The translations under genes and the position numbers were made by a program. A model generated the notes under the pieces. It searched no databases and was not told where the DNA came from. It worked only from the letters and a program-made list of their open reading frames with translations. A DNA stretch of 64,000 nt from Beijerinckiaceae bacterium (lineage in GTDB: Bacteria; Pseudomonadota; Alphaproteobacteria; Rhizobiales; Beijerinckiaceae). The stretch covers positions 132,826-196,825 of the forward strand of contig CANBNG010000005.1 of assembly GCA_947370975.1 (NCBI GenBank), given 5' to 3'. This document shows positions 27,419 to 35,738 of this stretch, in pieces; position 1 is the first letter of the stretch; the number at the start of each line of letters is the position of its first letter.

Positions 27419-28756
27419 TCAAAGCCCGAACGGATAGGTCTCGGGCACGCCATGGGGCGGCGCGCTCGGCAATGGCGTGACGGCTCTGGTTTCATCGAAC
27501 CAGACATAGGCGTCGAATTGCTCTGGCAGAACAGCCTCGAAATAATGGCTCTGCAATTCGGTGCGCGGCCGATAGACGACGCCAATGGCGCGCTCGAGCC
27601 GGGGCTCGCCCAGAACCACGCGCACATCGCGCAGCGCGGAATCGCGCAGATCGGTGAGCGAGTTTGTAATGCCCGTCTCATGAAACACGCGTTCATAGGA
27701 ACCCGCGCGCGCCGGCAAGACCTGCTGGACCTCCATCGGCGCATCCCAATCATTGGCCGCAGCCACCGTGCCGTGATCGGTGCCAAAACCGATCAACGTC
27801 ACCTGATCGCCATAGGCCGTGCGGCATAATTCGCCGATGTTGAATTCGCCCTGCCAGCCCATCGCTGTCGCCGCCGCATTGCCGATATGAGAATTATGCG
27901 CCCAGACAATGGCCTTGGCGTGCGGGCCGCCGGCTTGAAGCAGATGTTGCAGCGTTTCAAACATGTGCCTGTCGCGCAGGTTCCAGGAGTCTGAGGAGCC
28001 GCGATACATGATGCGGTAATAATGCTCCGCTGCGCGCACGATGCGGGCATTCTGGGCCGCATCGAAAAAGGCCTCGCCGTCGCGGCCCACATAATCGATC
28101 TGCTTGTCGAGCAGCTCGCGCAGCTGCAAGACAACAGCTTCTTCGCAGGTCTCGCCCGAGCGGTGCAAAATGGCGTGGCCATAGCCTGCGGGCTTGGTCT
28201 GCCAGGGCGTCAGACAGCCATAGCGCTCGCGCGCCAAAGCTGCGCCTTCAGGATCGACACGGTCGAGATAGGCCAGCACGGCCGCCATCGATCCGCGCAG
28301 GGAATAAATATCGAGCCCGCGAAAGGCAGTTCGCTCGGCGGGCGGCAAGCTCTCATTATGCGTGCGCAGCCATTCGACGAAATCGCCGACCTCCTGATTG
28401 CGCCACATCCAGGTCGGAAAGCGCGCAAAGGATTGCTCGTCGTAACGCTCGGGGCCGCGATGGCGCAGATAGCGGTCGATGCGCGCGGCGTCTGGCCAAT
28501 CGGCCTCGACTGCGACAATGGTGAAGCCATGCTTTTCGATGCAGCGCCGCGTGATGGCCGCGCGCGCGCGATAGAATTCCGAGGTGCCATGGGTGGCTTC
28601 ACCCAGCAGCAAAATGCGGGACGACGCGAAGCGGTCGAAAAAGCCGCCGAATTCCTCGGCATTATCGAGATCGGGCAGAGCTTCGCAGGCGTGCGATATA
28701 GCGCGCGCAGCCGCCTTGGCATTTTCCGCACGATCACGCTCGGAGGGCATCGGCAT
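27419..28756 (-). CDS. Erythromycin esterase-like family protein
   Basis: This 445-residue protein belongs to the EreA/succinoglycan-biosynthesis hydrolase family. The key motif ILLLGEATHGTSEFYRAR carries the catalytic-type Glu and His near residue 52, followed by FTIVAVEADWPDA. Later conserved His residues appear in AIVWAHNSHIGNA. EreA opens macrolide lactones, but most chromosomal members, especially those paired with a PRTase gene as here, have unknown roles and should not be read as resistance genes. It is the first gene of a two-gene unit. It is about 70 bases from the DUF2256 gene on the same strand, which may be transcribed ahead of it. Confidence 0.87.
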   Translation of the reverse strand: MPMPSERDRAENAKAAARAISHACEALPDLDNAEEFGGFFDRFASSRILLLGEATHGTSEFYRARAAITRRCIEKHGFTIVAVEADWPDAARIDRYLRHRGPERYDEQSFARFPTWMWRNQEVGDFVEWLRTHNESLPPAERTAFRGLDIYSLRGSMAAVLAYLDRVDPEGAALARERYGCLTPWQTKPAGYGHAILHRSGETCEEAVVLQLRELLDKQIDYVGRDGEAFFDAAQNARIVRAAEHYYRIMYRGSSDSWNLRDRHMFETLQHLLQAGGPHAKAIVWAHNSHIGNAAATAMGWQGEFNIGELCRTAYGDQVTLIGFGTDHGTVAAANDWDAPMEVQQVLPARAGSYERVFHETGITNSLTDLRDSALRDVRVVLGEPRLERAIGVVYRPRTELQSHYFEAVLPEQFDAYVWFDETRAVTPLPSAPPHGVPETYPFGL

Positions 28757-28828
28757 GTTGCGCCTTTCGGCTGGACATCGCGAGACCCGCCCAACGCAGC
28801 AGCAGACCAGTCGTTCGGACCCGAATTC

Positions 28829-28975
28829 CTATTTTGCGCGCTGGGCGCGGCAGCGGTCGGAGCAATATTTTACCTCGTCCCAGACCTTGGCCCATTTCTT
28901 CCGCCAGGCGAAGGGGCGGCTGCAGGTCAGGCAGGTCTTTTGCGGCAGGTCGGCCTTCTTCTGCATTTTGGCCAC
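28829..28975 (-). CDS. DUF2256 zinc-ribbon-like small protein
   Basis: This small Cys-rich protein (48 residues) has the DUF2256 pattern LPQKTCLTCSRPFAWRKKWA then WDEVKYCSDRC, with two CxxC-type pairs likely to bind zinc. I start it at GTG 28975 because GGGGAGA lies five bases upstream and the resulting MAKMQKK opening fits the family; ATG 28966 is next best. DUF2256 genes are repeatedly found next to iron-sulfur cryptochrome/photolyase genes. Here it is divergent from one, with 86 bases between the starts, so the two probably share a control region. Molecular function is unknown. Confidence 0.85.
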   Translation of the reverse strand: MAKMQKKADLPQKTCLTCSRPFAWRKKWAKVWDEVKYCSDRCRAQRAK

Positions 28976-29061
28976 GCAAGTCTCCCCATGAACCATGTCT
29001 GCCGGCGTTTCGTACACAGGCAGATGTCATACGCATTGCACAGGCTGACCGGATCGCCCTT

Positions 29062-30633
29062 ATGAAAATTCTCCGCCTCATTCTTGGCGACCAGCTCACC
29101 CGCAGCCTCTCCGCGCTCGATGGGCTCTCGCCCGAGACAGACGTCGTGTTGATGGCGGAAGTCGCGGACGAAACGCGCTACGTGCCCCATCACAAGCAGA
29201 AGATCGCGCTTATCCTCTCCGCCATGCGTCATTTTGCAGAGGATCTGCGCGCCGATGGCGTCGAGGTCGATTACAGCCGGCTCAATTGCGCGGGAAACAG
29301 CGGCTCGCTGACGGGCGAGCTTGCGCGCGCCATCGCCAAACATGCCCCCGACCGCATTATCGTGACCGAGCCCGGCGAATGGCGCGTGCTGGAGATGATG
29401 CGCGGCTGGTCCGAGGCCTTTGGTATTCCGGTCGAGATCCGCGAGGACGATCGCTTCTTGTGTTCGCGCGGACGCTTCGCGCGCTGGGCGGAGGGGCGCA
29501 AATCCTTCCGCATGGAGTTTTTCTATCGCGAGATGCGCCGCGAGACCGGCCTCCTCATGGCGGGCGAAGAACCCGAAGGCGGCCAGTGGAATTTCGACAA
29601 GGACAATCGCAAGGCCCTGCCCGCCAGCGTGAAAGCGCCAAAGCGCGCGCGGTTTGCACCCGATGCGATCACACGCGACGTGCTGGCGCTGGTGGCGCGC
29701 GATTTCGCGCCCCATTTCGGCACGCTGGAGAATTTCGGCTGGGCGGTGACGCGCGCGGACGCGCTTGAGGCGCTGGACCATTTCATCCAGGCCTGCCTGC
29801 CGCTCTATGGCGATTATCAGGATGCGATGAAGACGGGCGAGCCGTTTCTGTTTCATTCCATCATTTCGCCCTATCTCAATTGCGGCCTGCTGACGCCGCG
29901 CGAAATCTGTGTTGCCGCGGAGCGAGCCTGGCGGGCGGGAGACGCGCCGCTCAACGGGGTCGAGGGTTTCATCCGCCAGATTCTTGGGTGGCGCGAATAT
30001 GTGCGTGGGATTTACTGGTTGCAGATGCCTGCCTATGCAGAAACCAATGCGCTCGAAGCCCATCGTCCGCTGCCCGATTTTTTCTGGGATGGACAGACAT
30101 CCATGAATTGCGTGGCGCAAGTCGTGAAAGAAACGCGCGACAATGCCTATGCGCACCATATCCAGCGCCTCATGATCACCGGCAATTTTGCGCTGCTTGC
30201 GGGGATCGAGCCGCGCGAGATAGAGGCCTGGTATCTGGCCGTCTTTGCGGACGCCTATGAATGGGTGGAATTGCCCAATGTGCATGGCATGGTGATGTTT
30301 GCCGATGGCGGGCTTCTCGCGTCCAAGCCCTATGCAGCGTCTGGCGCCTATATCAATCGCATGTCGGATTATTGCACGGGCTGCGCCTATGATGTGAAGG
30401 TGAAGAGCGGCGCGAAAGCATGCCCTTTCAACTATCTCTACTGGAATTTCATGATCTCCAATGAGGCGCGGCTTGCGGGCAATCCCCGCATGGGCATGGC
30501 CTATCGCACGCTCAACGCCATGACACCGGAACGGCGCGCCGAGGTGATCGCTGAATCAGAGGCTTTTCTCGATGGTCTTGCCAAAGGCGCACAAACGCCT
30601 GCGGCACAGGGTCAGATCGCGCTCGATCTCTAG
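29062..30633 (+). CDS. phrB: Iron-sulfur bacterial cryptochrome/(6-4) photolyase (PhrB/CryB type)
   Basis: This 523-residue protein matches the FeS-BCP photolyase family, which repairs (6-4) photoproducts or senses blue light using FAD, a lumazine antenna and a [4Fe-4S] cluster. The N-terminal DUF-type antenna domain starts MKILRLILGDQLTRSLSAL. The FAD domain includes GVEGFIRQILGWREYVRGIY. The four cluster cysteines fall at residues 350 (SMNCVAQ), 438 and 441 (DYCTGCAYD) and 454 (KACPFNY), exactly the numbering known for Agrobacterium PhrB. The frame is open upstream to 28834, but family alignment fixes ATG 29062. It is divergent from the DUF2256 gene. Confidence 0.95.
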   Translation: MKILRLILGDQLTRSLSALDGLSPETDVVLMAEVADETRYVPHHKQKIALILSAMRHFAEDLRADGVEVDYSRLNCAGNSGSLTGELARAIAKHAPDRIIVTEPGEWRVLEMMRGWSEAFGIPVEIREDDRFLCSRGRFARWAEGRKSFRMEFFYREMRRETGLLMAGEEPEGGQWNFDKDNRKALPASVKAPKRARFAPDAITRDVLALVARDFAPHFGTLENFGWAVTRADALEALDHFIQACLPLYGDYQDAMKTGEPFLFHSIISPYLNCGLLTPREICVAAERAWRAGDAPLNGVEGFIRQILGWREYVRGIYWLQMPAYAETNALEAHRPLPDFFWDGQTSMNCVAQVVKETRDNAYAHHIQRLMITGNFALLAGIEPREIEAWYLAVFADAYEWVELPNVHGMVMFADGGLLASKPYAASGAYINRMSDYCTGCAYDVKVKSGAKACPFNYLYWNFMISNEARLAGNPRMGMAYRTLNAMTPERRAEVIAESEAFLDGLAKGAQTPAAQGQIALDL

Positions 30634-30637
30634 CGCG

Positions 30638-33310
30638 TCAGGGCGTGCGGGCGAGTGTTTCCTGCATGGCCTTGGCGAGCGCTGCGGCTTCCGACGTCAC
30701 GATGGAATGATGCGTGCCCGGCAAATCCACAGGTTTCACCTGAGGTGAAAGCGCACGCCAATAGCGTGCATCTGTATCCGTGAGCCGGCCATCGAGCGCG
30801 ATATAGCAGGTCAAGGGGACGTCCAGCCGGGGCGGCACATAGCGCGACAAGGTGCGCTGGTAGAGCCAATGGGGCGAGGGCTCCTCGGCCGCAACCGCGT
30901 GGGCGGGCTTGAGGCCCGGTTGCGTGAGCCGACGCCAGGCGCGCGTGGCCACGTGCTGGAACAGACTTTGAAATGTGCCATGACCGCGCATGCGATGCCA
31001 GAGCGCGCGCATGCCCTCCTGCTGCAAGACAGCACCCGCATGACCTGGCACGACATGCCCGGCAAGCGTGATCGCGCGGTGGAGCGCGCGACAGGCGGGG
31101 CGCGCATTGAGCGAGGGCGTTTCCACCAGCATGAGCGCGCGCACATGCACACCCGCCCTGCGCAATTGATGGGTGAGTTCCCAGGCGACAAGCCCGCCGT
31201 TGCAATAGCCCCCGATGACCACCGCGTCCTCGCCGAGCACGTTGCGGATTTCGGCGACATAGGACGCTGCCACTTCCTCGATGGTGAGATCTGGCCGATG
31301 CAGATCCTGATAGAAATGGAGCAGATAGATCGGCCGGTCGGCTTCGATCATATCCATCAGCCGCAAAGCAAACAGGCCGCGCGTCGTGTAATCGCCGTGG
31401 CAGAAGAAGAAAGGCGTGCCCGTGCCCGCGCGCAACTGGGTCAGCATTTCGCGGTTCTGGCCGAGATCGGCACAGACGGCATCGGCCAGCAGGCGGATGG
31501 TGAGGGAGGATGCCAGTTGCGACTGGCCGAGTGGACGGCGCGTCAGCAGCTCCAGCTCTGTCAGCATTTCAGTGGCGAGCAGGGAATCGCCGCCGGCTTG
31601 AAAGAAATCATCATTGATGCCGAGATCCTCGCGCTGCAACAGCCGCACCCAGATCGCCAGGAGCTGATGTTCGAGCATCCGGTCAGGGCGGCCCGTGCGC
31701 GCCCGCACGCGGGTGGCGAAGGCTTGCGCGAGCTGCGGGCGCAAGAGCTTGCCGGTGACGCCACGGGGCAAGGCCTCGACAATATCGATGCCTTGGGGGA
31801 TCTTGAACCGTGCGAGCCGCGTCTCCAGCGATTGCTTGAGCTCCTCTTCCCCCACATCCGCGCCCGGCCGCAGCACGACAGCCGCAGCGACATTCTCGCC
31901 AAGGCGCGGATGGGGCACGCCGAAGACACCCGCTTCAAGCACGAGAGGGTGCGCCAACAGCGCCTTCTCGACCTCATAGGGCGAGACCTTCTCGCCGCCA
32001 CGGTTGATGAGCTCCTTCAGGCGTCCGACGATGGTGAGATAGCCATCGGCATCCATGCAGCCGATATCGCCGGTGGCGAGCCAGCCATCGCGCAGGCCAG
32101 AGGGTTTACGCTCCTGCGCGGTGACATAGCCAGGCGTGACGCTTGGCCCGGTGACATGAACCTCGCCGACCTCGCCCTGGGGCACGGGCTGCCCGCAGGC
32201 GTCCAGCAGCACAAGCTCGCCCGAGGGCACAAGCCCGACTGTGCCCGGCTTGCGCAGGCCCGGCGGGGCGGGATTGGCCGCCATGGCCCCGGCTTCGCTC
32301 AAGCCATAATATTCAAGCACCGGCACGCCCAGCAGCGCCTCCGCCTCGCGCCGAAGCGAATCTGGCAAATAGGCCGCGCCGCAAATGGCAAAGCGCAGGA
32401 ATGGCGTGACGGGACGCCCTTGCATCGCCCGCAAGCGGTCCAGCATGCCGCGCAGCGGGGCCGGCGCGACCGAGAGCACGGTGGGTCGCAGCACGGCCAT
32501 CCATTCGGCCACGTCATAGGCGCGCCCGGGCGCGGGGATGGCCACACTCGCCCCGATCAGGAGCGGCACGAACAAGGTCGTCTTGAGCCCGGCGGCATAA
32601 TAGAGCGGCAGCGTGCAGGGAATGCGGTCGGCGGACGTGAGGTCGAACCAGGCGGCCATTTTACGCGCCATGGCGAGCAGATTGCGGTGCGTGACCGGGA
32701 TCTGCTTGGGGTCGCCCGTGGTGCCCGATGAGCGCAGCAACAGGGCGATGGAATCTGCATGCGATCGATGGCCGAGGCACATCAGCCCAAGGCGGTCGCG
32801 CGGCGACAGGACGAGCCGCAGACCCTGGCCAAGCGCCGCATCGATCAGAAGCGGGCCGCCGTTCTCAAGCCCCACGCTCAGCTCGGTCTCAAGCCAATCT
32901 GGCAGAATGAGCGCATCGAGCGCCGTGCGGCGGATTTCAGCTCCAAGTTCGTCCGGGGTCAGGGCGGGATTGAGCGGCACCAGCTGCGCCTGGCTGGCAA
33001 AGGCGAGCACGAGCAGCGCTCCGCTCAGGCCCGGGGGCACGAGGAGGCCGATGCGCGCGTCGGCGCTGATGCCACATCTTGCAATTTCTGACGCCGCCGC
33101 TCTCAGGAAGGCGGCGAGGGCGGCAAAGGTCACAACCGGCTGACCTGAGGCTACAAGCGCCGGCGAAGCCGGACGGGCTGCCGCATGGGCGGCAATCACC
33201 CCGCCAATATCTGGCCAGACATCTGTCTCCTCGCCCGAAGGTTCGCCATCCCTCGGCGGATCCTGGACGCCTGCGCCAGGTGGGTCGCTGCGCATGCCGC
33301 TCTGCCCCAT
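30638..33310 (-). CDS. Stand-alone A-PCP-thioesterase enzyme (NRPS-like)
   Basis: This 890-residue protein has an acyl/aminoacyl-adenylating domain (about 30-530), a carrier domain (about 545-620) and a thioesterase (about 640-885). The adenylation domain shows LLRSSGTTGDPK, EYYGLSEAG, LATGDIG, GRLKELINRGGEKVSPYE and the catalytic Lys in GVTGKLLRP. The carrier has DDFFQAGGDSLLATE with Ser576 as the phosphopantetheine site. The thioesterase nucleophile motif is GGYCNGG, so Cys703 replaces the usual Ser, with GTHHSIV near the end. There is no condensation domain. A-T-TE proteins can dimerise aryl-pyruvates or release single acyl units. No partner genes are nearby. The product is unknown. Confidence 0.85.
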   Translation of the reverse strand: MGQSGMRSDPPGAGVQDPPRDGEPSGEETDVWPDIGGVIAAHAAARPASPALVASGQPVVTFAALAAFLRAAASEIARCGISADARIGLLVPPGLSGALLVLAFASQAQLVPLNPALTPDELGAEIRRTALDALILPDWLETELSVGLENGGPLLIDAALGQGLRLVLSPRDRLGLMCLGHRSHADSIALLLRSSGTTGDPKQIPVTHRNLLAMARKMAAWFDLTSADRIPCTLPLYYAAGLKTTLFVPLLIGASVAIPAPGRAYDVAEWMAVLRPTVLSVAPAPLRGMLDRLRAMQGRPVTPFLRFAICGAAYLPDSLRREAEALLGVPVLEYYGLSEAGAMAANPAPPGLRKPGTVGLVPSGELVLLDACGQPVPQGEVGEVHVTGPSVTPGYVTAQERKPSGLRDGWLATGDIGCMDADGYLTIVGRLKELINRGGEKVSPYEVEKALLAHPLVLEAGVFGVPHPRLGENVAAAVVLRPGADVGEEELKQSLETRLARFKIPQGIDIVEALPRGVTGKLLRPQLAQAFATRVRARTGRPDRMLEHQLLAIWVRLLQREDLGINDDFFQAGGDSLLATEMLTELELLTRRPLGQSQLASSLTIRLLADAVCADLGQNREMLTQLRAGTGTPFFFCHGDYTTRGLFALRLMDMIEADRPIYLLHFYQDLHRPDLTIEEVAASYVAEIRNVLGEDAVVIGGYCNGGLVAWELTHQLRRAGVHVRALMLVETPSLNARPACRALHRAITLAGHVVPGHAGAVLQQEGMRALWHRMRGHGTFQSLFQHVATRAWRRLTQPGLKPAHAVAAEEPSPHWLYQRTLSRYVPPRLDVPLTCYIALDGRLTDTDARYWRALSPQVKPVDLPGTHHSIVTSEAAALAKAMQETLARTP

Positions 33311-33655
33311 GTCGCTTTGCTTTCGTCAGGAAGCATTTCTACTCTGTAGATATGGCGAATACAATCTTTTCACTAGTATGATTTTTTATATAGTAAATCG
33401 ATATATTTTCGCCTTCAGCGCAGCATTGGCGGAGCTCGCGCCAGCAGTTCCGCCTGACGCAACGTAAAGTATAGCTTTCGTGAAACCTATGTGAAACTGG
33501 ATATTTACTTCGAATTTTACACAAATATTAAAAATATATGAATAGTATTTGCGCCAGACTCAAATAAATATCGAATTTTATTATTTCAATACGATGGCAC
33601 TTGCGCCATCATGAGCCGTTTTTACCTGCCCTACTTGCTCGTCCGGTGATTTAAG
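33311..33655. promoter_or_regulatory. AT-rich divergent control region
   Basis: This 345-base gap separates two divergent genes and is markedly AT-rich between about 33340 and 33590. It contains GACTCAAATAAATATCG at about 33557, which recurs in modified form (GAGTCAAATAATATTCG, about 35420) ahead of the next receptor gene. It also has a small GATGGC/GCCATC hairpin (33593-33610). Promoters for both genes should lie here, but no textbook sigma-factor pair is clear. Confidence 0.5.
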
Positions 33656-35263
33656 ATGTCAAACACAACGAATGGCCTGTCCGAACGCCTTGAGTTCATC
33701 AAATTCGACGACCAGGCGCGGACTGTTCTGCGAGAATTGCAGCCCTTTCTGCAGTCGGGCCTCGGCCCGGCGCTGTCGGCCTTTTACGATCAGGTGCGCA
33801 TCACCCCCGCCATGGGCGCCCTGTTCAAGGACGAACGCCATATCGATTCCGCCAAGACGCGCCAGCAGAGCCATTGGGATGGCCTCGCAAGCGCAAATTT
33901 TGACGCAGATTATGAAAAGGCCGTCATTGCTGTTGGCCGCACCCATGCTCGCATCGGGCTTGAGCCGCGCTGGTATATCGGCGGTTATGCGCTGATCACC
34001 GATCACCTGATCAAGGCGATCATCGCCAATCGTGAGTCGAGCCTCTTCAAGCGCATCAAGAACAATCCCGCAGAGCTCGGCGATATTGTCGGCACGCTCG
34101 TCAAGGCCGTCATGCTCGACATGGACCTTGCCATCTCGACCTATCTCGACACGCTGGCCGAGGAACGCCGCAAGGCCGAAGAGGCGCGCGCCCAGAACAT
34201 GCGCGAGCAGACCGACGCGCTCGAAACACTCAGCGCCTCGCTCTCCCTTCTCTCGCAGGGCCGCCTGACCACAAGGCTGGAACGCGAACTCGCCCCGGCC
34301 TTCGGCGGCCTGCGCACGGATTTCAACGCTACAATCGAAAAATTGCAGGATGTGATCAGCTCGGTGGTGGCCTCCATGCAGACTATCGACAACGGCAATC
34401 GCGAACTGGCGCAAGCCTCCGACGATCTCGCGCGCCGCACGGAACAGCAGGCCGCTTCCCTCGAAGAAACGACCGCCGCCCTGGCCCAGATCACCCATGG
34501 CGTGAAGAGCACAACGGAAGGCGTAGCCCATGCGCGCAATGTCGCTTCCACGGCGACCAAGGACGCCGCGCATACGAGCGCCATCGTCTCGCGCTCGAAA
34601 ACCGCCATGGATGAAATCCAGAAGGCAACCGGGCAGATCGGCCAGATCACCGATGTCATCGACGAGATCGCGTTCCAGACCAATCTGCTTGCGCTCAATG
34701 CCGGCGTCGAAGCCGCGCGCGCGGGCGAAACCGGACGCGGCTTTGCCGTCGTTGCCACAGAAGTACGCTCGCTCGCCCAACGCGCCTCTCAGTCGGCAAA
34801 GGACATCAAGACGCTGATCGACAATGCCACAGCCTCGGTGGCCGAAGGCGCGACACTGGTCATCAATACGGAAGATGCGCTCAATCGCTTCGTTACGCAG
34901 GTCGAGGAAATAACCACGATCATCAGCACGATTGCAGAAACCGCGCAGGAGCAGACGACCGGCCTCAGCGAGGTCAATATCGCCATTGGCGATCTCGATC
35001 GCGCAACGCAACAAAATGCCGCTATGGTGGAAGAATCCACCGCAGCCACGCAATCGCTGTCGGAAGAAGCCACGCGGCTCTCGCGCAAGCTCGCCTTTTT
35101 CGACACGGGACATCGCGCACGCAGCGAGCCTGTTCCAATGCGCGCCCCGCAAGCATCGCGAACCGCACCTCCTGCGCCCGTGCGCCAACGCGAGAAGCGC
35201 GTGGTCAATGCGCGCAGCGCACCCAGCACGTCTGGCAAGGACGACGGCTGGACCGAATTCTAG
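33656..35263 (+). CDS. Globin-coupled sensor methyl-accepting chemotaxis protein
   Basis: This 535-residue receptor has an N-terminal protoglobin-type heme domain (about 10-175) instead of a periplasmic domain and has no membrane segment, so it is cytosolic. The likely proximal heme ligand is His97 in VGRTHARIGLEP. A HAMP-like linker and the MCP signalling domain follow, with the hairpin tip IDEIAFQTNLLALNAGVEAA near 340. It ends in GWTEF, a variant of the C-terminal CheR-docking pentapeptide. HemAT-type receptors sense oxygen for aerotaxis. Its position at the head of the che cluster equals that of the soluble receptor gene icpA in Sinorhizobium. Confidence 0.92.
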   Translation: MSNTTNGLSERLEFIKFDDQARTVLRELQPFLQSGLGPALSAFYDQVRITPAMGALFKDERHIDSAKTRQQSHWDGLASANFDADYEKAVIAVGRTHARIGLEPRWYIGGYALITDHLIKAIIANRESSLFKRIKNNPAELGDIVGTLVKAVMLDMDLAISTYLDTLAEERRKAEEARAQNMREQTDALETLSASLSLLSQGRLTTRLERELAPAFGGLRTDFNATIEKLQDVISSVVASMQTIDNGNRELAQASDDLARRTEQQAASLEETTAALAQITHGVKSTTEGVAHARNVASTATKDAAHTSAIVSRSKTAMDEIQKATGQIGQITDVIDEIAFQTNLLALNAGVEAARAGETGRGFAVVATEVRSLAQRASQSAKDIKTLIDNATASVAEGATLVINTEDALNRFVTQVEEITTIISTIAETAQEQTTGLSEVNIAIGDLDRATQQNAAMVEESTAATQSLSEEATRLSRKLAFFDTGHRARSEPVPMRAPQASRTAPPAPVRQREKRVVNARSAPSTSGKDDGWTEF

Positions 35264-35292
35264 AACCTCGATCCCTCGGGATGCGAGGCAGA

Positions 35293-35322
35293 AACCGGCG
35301 TGCACCCCGCACGCCGGTTTTT
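35293..35322 (+). terminator. Rho-independent terminator after the globin-coupled receptor gene
   Basis: AACCGGCGTGC and GCACGCCGGTT pair over 11 bp around a five-base loop and run into TTTTTGTTTTTT, 29 bases after the stop. It implies that the next receptor gene has its own promoter. Confidence 0.9.
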
Positions 35323-35330
35323 GTTTTTTG

Positions 35331-35738
35331 ACTCAATGGGAGAATTGTCTTTGACTCAATGGAACGCAGTCGGCGTGACTCTGAGTTCCTGAATTTGATG
35401 CTTGAAATGAACTGACGCAGAGTCAAATAATATTCGCGCTTTTTTCGCAAATCGAATTGTAAGCGTAGCTATTCTTTAACGTGTGGATGCGAGTCTGAGA
35501 CCTGTCGGGGCAAGATGCTTAGCGCATCCAGGCATGATGCCACTGCCCCGCGCCGGTCATCAAATCCGGCATGTCCCAGGCTGCTCTCGAGCGGGATGTG
35601 TTGCACGGCGCGATTTTCATTTTCAGACGCCACCACAGCCATTTCTGACAGCTCAGACCAAAAATTGATTTTAAATCCGGCGTCGCAGCCGGGGCTTTTG
35701 TTTGCGTGCTCACCGGCCCTGCCCGGGCGGAGGATTTC
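35331..35738 (+). promoter_or_regulatory. Control region of the second receptor gene and che operon
   Basis: This 400-base gap contains no convincing gene. It holds a 13-base direct repeat, TTTGACTCAATGG, at 35327 and 35350 (23-base period). It also holds a nested inverted repeat, GACTCTG-AGTTC ... GAACT ... CAGAGTC, spanning 35378-35424. The AT-rich GAGTCAAATAATATTCG element that follows recalls the region upstream of the globin-coupled receptor. The arrangement suggests operators for the che operon; the regulator is unknown. Confidence 0.5.

Noticed and set aside
27419..28756. Macrolide resistance gene
   Set aside because: Only the broad erythromycin-esterase superfamily motif is visible. 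Chromosomal members paired with a phosphoribosyltransferase have no shown resistance role.
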